From JABWBD01 sp040768665 (GTDB lineage Bacteria > Planctomycetota > Planctomycetia > Pirellulales > Thermoguttaceae), in the NCBI GenBank assembly GCA_040768665.1, contig JAXGMN010000018.1:62001-126000 (forward strand): a stretch of DNA of 64,000 nucleotides, read 5' to 3'. The notes below the pieces were generated by a model. It saw only the letters and a program-made list of their open reading frames with translations. It made no database searches and was not told the DNA's origin. Positions 60,960-64,000 of the stretch are shown here, in pieces. Numbering within the stretch: position 1 is the stretch's first letter; each line of letters begins with the position of its first letter. Position numbers and translations under genes: made by a program.

Positions 60960-62348
60960 CTATAAAAGGTGGCGGGCCTTGATTTCCAGGTAGCGGTTAA
61001 TCAGGGGAGCGGTCATCTCCTCGGGAAAGACGTCGAGGGCCAGGACGCCCTTGCTCTGAAGGTCGCTGAAAACCTGATGGCGCCAGGAGAGGATTTCCGC
61101 GGCGGCTGCGGCACGGAAGAGAGCCGCGCCGTAGGGCTGTTGGACCTCGACGGCCTCGAAGATCCTCCGGTCACGCAACAGGACACCCAGCGGCAGGTGG
61201 CGGCCGACCAGATTGCTCAGATAGCGATGGATCTGGTTCGAGTTGACCTCGTCGATCACGTTAGTGATCAGCACGACCAGCGACCGCTTGCGGCAATGCG
61301 AGGCAAGATAGCGGAATGTCTGGTCGTAGCGAGACTCGACTAGGCGGGGAAAGCGGTCGAAGGCGGCGTGCAACAGGCGATTCATCTGTGCCATCCCCCC
61401 GCGCGGCGGGACATATCCGTGGATCTCGTCGGAAAATGCCAGCAGGCCGACGGAATCGCCCTGCCGCAGCGCAACGTAACCGAGCATGAGCATCGCGTTC
61501 AAGGCATGGTCCAGGAGACTGAGGCCGGCGGCCTCGTTGGTCATCATTCGCCCGCAGTCGACGAGAAAAATGATGCGCTGACTCTGGCTCGACTGGTAAT
61601 CCTTTACGGTGAGCCTGCGGCGGCGCGCCGTTGCCCGCCAGTCGATGTGCCGGTAGTTGTCGTCGGGCGTATAGTCGCGGAGCCGCTCGAAATCGTGGTC
61701 CATGCCAACCCGCCGCGTGCGGCGGACACCGAGCAGGTTCAGCCGATCCGTGCGAGCCAGGAGCGCATACTCGCCGAGTTGCTTCATATCGGGGTAGACG
61801 TGAATCGTCGAGTCGGAAGGGTAATCAAAGAGGCGCGTCCAGAGTTTCCAGCGGCTGGTCGCCCGGAGATGAATCGTCTCGATGCGGAACGCCCCTCGCC
61901 GCCCCGGCCGAAGAACGTACTCGCAAGTCAGGCGGCTGCGAGGGGCAATCTCGTCGATGAATTCCGCGGGCGAAGGATTCAGAACGTGCGGTACTCCGTC
62001 GCGGATTTGCAGATGGTACGGCCGAGAAGCATGGTTCGAAACCGTCAGCGTCACCACGTGGCGTTTCCGAAGTGAGGCGATCCTCTGCGTCTGCCGCTGG
62101 GCCGAGAAATCCCGCCGGCGCGGAAGTGTGAGCAGGTCGATCGCGGCTGCCGCGACGACGGCGACGTCAAGCAGCACAACCACCCAAAGTGCAGCGGGCG
62201 TGGCGACCAGCGCAAAGGTGGATAGCGCCGGCACCAGGGCCACAACGACCATCCGCCGGTCGGGGAAAATGCGTGCCAGCTTCGCCAGCGCGCCCAGCGG
62301 CGCGGCGGCGGCCGCAACCTTCACGAGTGCCAGGGCTAAGGGGCTCAA
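60960..62348 (-). CDS. DUF58 domain protein
   Basis: About 462 residues. Two membrane segments near the N-terminus (about 2-20 and 30-70, MVVVALVPALSTFALVATPA, ALWVVVLLDVAVVAAAAIDL), a beta-sandwich (VVTLTVSNHASRPYHLQIRDG) and then the DUF58 signature DFERLRDYTPDDNYRHIDWRATARRRRLTVKDYQ, followed by a VWA-like fold (IIFLVDCGRMM, LMLGYVALRQGDSVGLLAF). DUF58 proteins usually pair with MoxR ATPases as a chaperone or metal-insertion system. The start is probably the TTG at 62348, which overlaps the MoxR stop (TTGA) and has GGAGG ten bases upstream; no ATG lies near. The long frame to 62582 is rejected because it overlaps moxR. Confidence 0.85.
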   Translation of the reverse strand: MSPLALALVKVAAAAAPLGALAKLARIFPDRRMVVVALVPALSTFALVATPAALWVVVLLDVAVVAAAAIDLLTLPRRRDFSAQRQTQRIASLRKRHVVTLTVSNHASRPYHLQIRDGVPHVLNPSPAEFIDEIAPRSRLTCEYVLRPGRRGAFRIETIHLRATSRWKLWTRLFDYPSDSTIHVYPDMKQLGEYALLARTDRLNLLGVRRTRRVGMDHDFERLRDYTPDDNYRHIDWRATARRRRLTVKDYQSSQSQRIIFLVDCGRMMTNEAAGLSLLDHALNAMLMLGYVALRQGDSVGLLAFSDEIHGYVPPRGGMAQMNRLLHAAFDRFPRLVESRYDQTFRYLASHCRKRSLVVLITNVIDEVNSNQIHRYLSNLVGRHLPLGVLLRDRRIFEAVEVQQPYGAALFRAAAAAEILSWRHQVFSDLQSKGVLALDVFPEEMTAPLINRYLEIKARHLL

Positions 62349-63418
62349 AGCCGGGGCACCTCCACGGAACGGATCAGATCGGTCAGCAGATCGTCGACCC
62401 GGTGGCCCTCGACCTCGGCCTCGGGCGAGAGAATCACCCGGTGGCGGAGCGCCGCAACAGCGAGTTCGACCACGTCGTCGGGCACCGCGTAGTCGCGTCC
62501 GCGGAATGCAGCGAGCGTGCGCGCGCCCTGCATCAAGGCGAGACCGGCCCGCGGCGAGGCGCCGAGATAGAACTGCGGCCACTCGCGCGTGAGTCGTACA
62601 AGGGAGTTGATGTAGTGGACCAGCTTCGGATCGACGAGCACCTGGCCGGCGATTTGGATCGTTTCGACAATCTCCGCCGGGGAGGCAACGGTCGCCAGGC
62701 TCCCGAGCCGCTGATCGAGATCGATCTGCACGCTGTGGAGCGAGAGGATCTCCGCCTCCTCCTCGGCCGACGGATAGTGGACCAGGAGCTTGAACATGAA
62801 GCGGTCGAGTTGGGCCTCCGGCAGGTTGTAGGTTCCCTCGGCCTCGATCGGATTCTGGGTGGCCAGGACAAGGAAGGGCCGCTCGAGCTTGTGGCTGGTC
62901 CGCTCGACGGTCACGCGACCCTCCTGCATGATCTCCAGCAGGGCGGCGTGGGTCTTGGCGGGCGAGCGATTAATTTCGTCGGCCAGCAGGAGCTGCGTGA
63001 AGACCGGCCCGGGGCGAAACTGGAACTCCTGCGTCTTCATGTCGAAAATCGGCGAGCCGGTGATATCCGAAGGCATCAGGTCGGCCGTGAACTGGATCCG
63101 CCCGAACTTGCATCCCAACACCTGCCCCAGGGTGCGGACAAACAGCGTCTTCCCCAGGCCCGGTACACTCTCGATAAGGACGTGGCCGTTGGAGAACAGG
63201 GCCACCAGCGCGCCAAGCACGAGTTCGTCCTGGCCGACAAACACTTTGCCGACCTCGTCGGTGATCCGTCGGAAGAGCCGGCGCGTCGGCGTGTCGGCCC
63301 CCGCGTGTTCGACCGGTTCGGCGGCGATCGGCGGGTCGGAAGCTCCGGCGGCGAGGGAAGGGTCGGCCGGCGGTGACACGTCGGGGGTGGTATCGGGTTC
63401 GAACGGTGATTGGGCCAT
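62345..63418 (-). CDS. MoxR-type AAA+ ATPase
   Basis: 357 residues. A Pro/Ala-rich N-terminal lead (about 1-45), then AAA+ motifs: Walker A ESVPGLGKT, FTADLMPSDITGSPIFD, Walker B LLLADEINRSPAKTHAALLEIMQEGRVTV, sensor 1 FLVLATQNPIEAEGTYNLPEAQLDRFMFKL and the C-terminal lid with YLGASPRAGLALMQGARTLAAFRGRDYAVPDDV. This is the MRP subfamily layout. MoxR ATPases act with VWA/DUF58 partners in protein maturation; the coupled DUF58 gene is the likely partner here. Confidence 0.93.
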   Translation of the reverse strand: MAQSPFEPDTTPDVSPPADPSLAAGASDPPIAAEPVEHAGADTPTRRLFRRITDEVGKVFVGQDELVLGALVALFSNGHVLIESVPGLGKTLFVRTLGQVLGCKFGRIQFTADLMPSDITGSPIFDMKTQEFQFRPGPVFTQLLLADEINRSPAKTHAALLEIMQEGRVTVERTSHKLERPFLVLATQNPIEAEGTYNLPEAQLDRFMFKLLVHYPSAEEEAEILSLHSVQIDLDQRLGSLATVASPAEIVETIQIAGQVLVDPKLVHYINSLVRLTREWPQFYLGASPRAGLALMQGARTLAAFRGRDYAVPDDVVELAVAALRHRVILSPEAEVEGHRVDDLLTDLIRSVEVPRL

Positions 63419-63460
63419 TGTTTCTGGTGCGGGTGACGTGGAAGGGAGACGCGAACTGGG

Positions 63461-63550
63461 GTGATGAAAAAGGGGACGAGCTCCGCAAGACCTTGTTTCT
63501 GAGGTCCCATGCCCCCACTATTGCTTGCGGTGCCTGTCCCCTTTTTCACC
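63461..63550. repeat. palindromic repeat, family B copy 3
   Basis: Starts GTGATGAAAAAGGGGACGAG, CTCCGCAAG and ends TTGCGGTGCC, TGTCCCCTTTTTCACC. The centre (TTGTTTCTGAGGTCCCATGC) parallels copies 1 and 2. It lies upstream of the moxR start. Confidence 0.85.
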
Positions 63551-63616
63551 AGACCACACGCGGACCGGCTGTCCGGGGCACCCTATTTTGCCAAATTGGC
63601 TGCCCGTTGAGAAGCT

Positions 63617-63945
63617 GTGAGACCACCAAAACAATGGCGGTACGAAAACACGCTGGGAGCGATGGGGCGTCAACTCCTCGACGTGGCCTCCTGGGGGCTG
63701 AAGCTCGGAGAAGCCGAGTCGACGGGCGCGAATGGCGAAACCTGTCCCGAGGCTTCCACCGTCCGATACTGCTTCCCCGCCTGGGGCGACTTGCCGCCCG
63801 TCACGCTAACTTGGTACGATGGCGGGCGCCAGCCGCCGCGTCCCGACCGGCTCCCCTACCTCCGGGAGATCGGCAGCAATGGTCTGATCTTCGTCGGTGA
63901 ACAGCACACGATGATGTTCGGCCCAACCGTGTTTGATAGAGAATC
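63617..63945 (+). pseudogene. decayed Gfo/Idh/MocA-family oxidoreductase, C-terminal part
   Basis: From the GTG at 63617 the frame reads WRYENTLGAMGRQLLDVASW, GLKLGEAEST and later VRYCFPAWGDLPPVTLTWYD, GGRQPPRPDRLPYL, then GLIFVGEQHTMMFG. This is the C-terminal domain of the Gfo/Idh/MocA NAD(P)-dependent oxidoreductases common in planctomycetes (there usually LGDMGCHILD and PPVTLTWYDGGLMPPRP). The N-terminal Rossmann domain is absent: an in-frame stop lies just upstream and family B copy 3 precedes it. The frame remains open to the window edge, but that part is unlike the family and overlaps the next gene. Probably a truncated remnant. Confidence 0.65.
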
Positions 63946-63947
63946 CC

Positions 63948-64000
63948 ATGAAGAAGGTTTCGCTGCACGGAACGCTCTTCGCACTCCTCCTCGCTTTCTT
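63948..64000 (+). CDS. start of an exported protein (cut by window edge)
   Basis: From the ATG at 63948 the frame reads MKKVSLHGTLFALLLAF, a textbook signal-peptide start (positive n-region, hydrophobic core), open to the window edge. Only 17 residues are visible and the SD is weak (GAGA), so function cannot be assigned. Confidence 0.5.
   Translation, partial: MKKVSLHGTLFALLLAF

Overview
The window is high-GC bacterial DNA that looks like a chromosomal segment of a planctomycete (Planctomycetota, Pirellulales-like; an inference from gene content, with no rRNA or marker comparison done). Pointers to that group are a secreted multi-domain protein combining a hydrazine-synthase-alpha-like propeller with c-type haem motifs and LamG, many exported glycoside-hydrolase-like and sugar-phosphate-isomerase-like proteins, an ECF sigma factor coupled to a YfbK-type von Willebrand A protein, a BBP2-type porin, and loosely packed genes separated by palindromic repeats. 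Most predicted starts carry a GGAG-type Shine-Dalgarno (SD).

Left end (1-5.6 kb): the translation cluster thrS-infC-rpmI on the minus strand (rpmI is cut by the window edge), tRNA-Val(GAC), a saccharopine-dehydrogenase-like reductase and a small Cys/Gln-rich lipoprotein. thrS seems to carry two mutually compensating frameshifts, and infC has its perfect SD inside the longest reading frame, pointing to a non-AUG start. 5.9-16.5 kb: hemY, a DUF502 membrane protein, an SDR reductase, a GH106-type rhamnosidase, a PQQ-type beta-propeller, ddl, a Tat-exported TIM-barrel isomerase and a DUF2784 protein. 16.6-23.4 kb: ECF sigma/VWA pair and pheS-pheT.

23.5-33.8 kb holds large exported carbohydrate-active-type proteins (a GH42/clan-A-like enzyme, an exported protein of unknown function, a LamG plus TIM-barrel protein, a second glycosidase-like barrel) and a porin. 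33.9-44.2 kb is a copper/heavy-metal module: TolC-type outer-membrane factor, CopZ-like HMA protein, Csp/DUF326 four-helix copper protein, a Cys-rich exported protein, a CusB-type adaptor with extra fused metal-binding domains, a CusA-type RND pump and a small exported protein built from the same metal-binding unit. No recognisable metal-responsive regulator lies in the window.

44.5-63.4 kb: the haem/LamG protein, two paralogous exported TIM-barrel proteins, a UroD-family protein, an O-methyltransferase, two transglutaminase-like exported proteins flanking an SGNH hydrolase, a two-RCK potassium channel coupled to an exported protein, and a MoxR-DUF58 pair. The right edge holds a decayed Gfo/Idh/MocA oxidoreductase and the first codons of an exported protein.

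The most striking non-coding signal is a set of about a dozen palindromic repeats of roughly 80-125 bp in three families (A, B, C). All carry GGGGACNGG near one end and its complement near the other. They sit between genes, sometimes within a base of a stop codon, and one copy supplies the C-terminus of a protein. No CRISPR array, rRNA, intact insertion sequence, transposase or integrase was seen.
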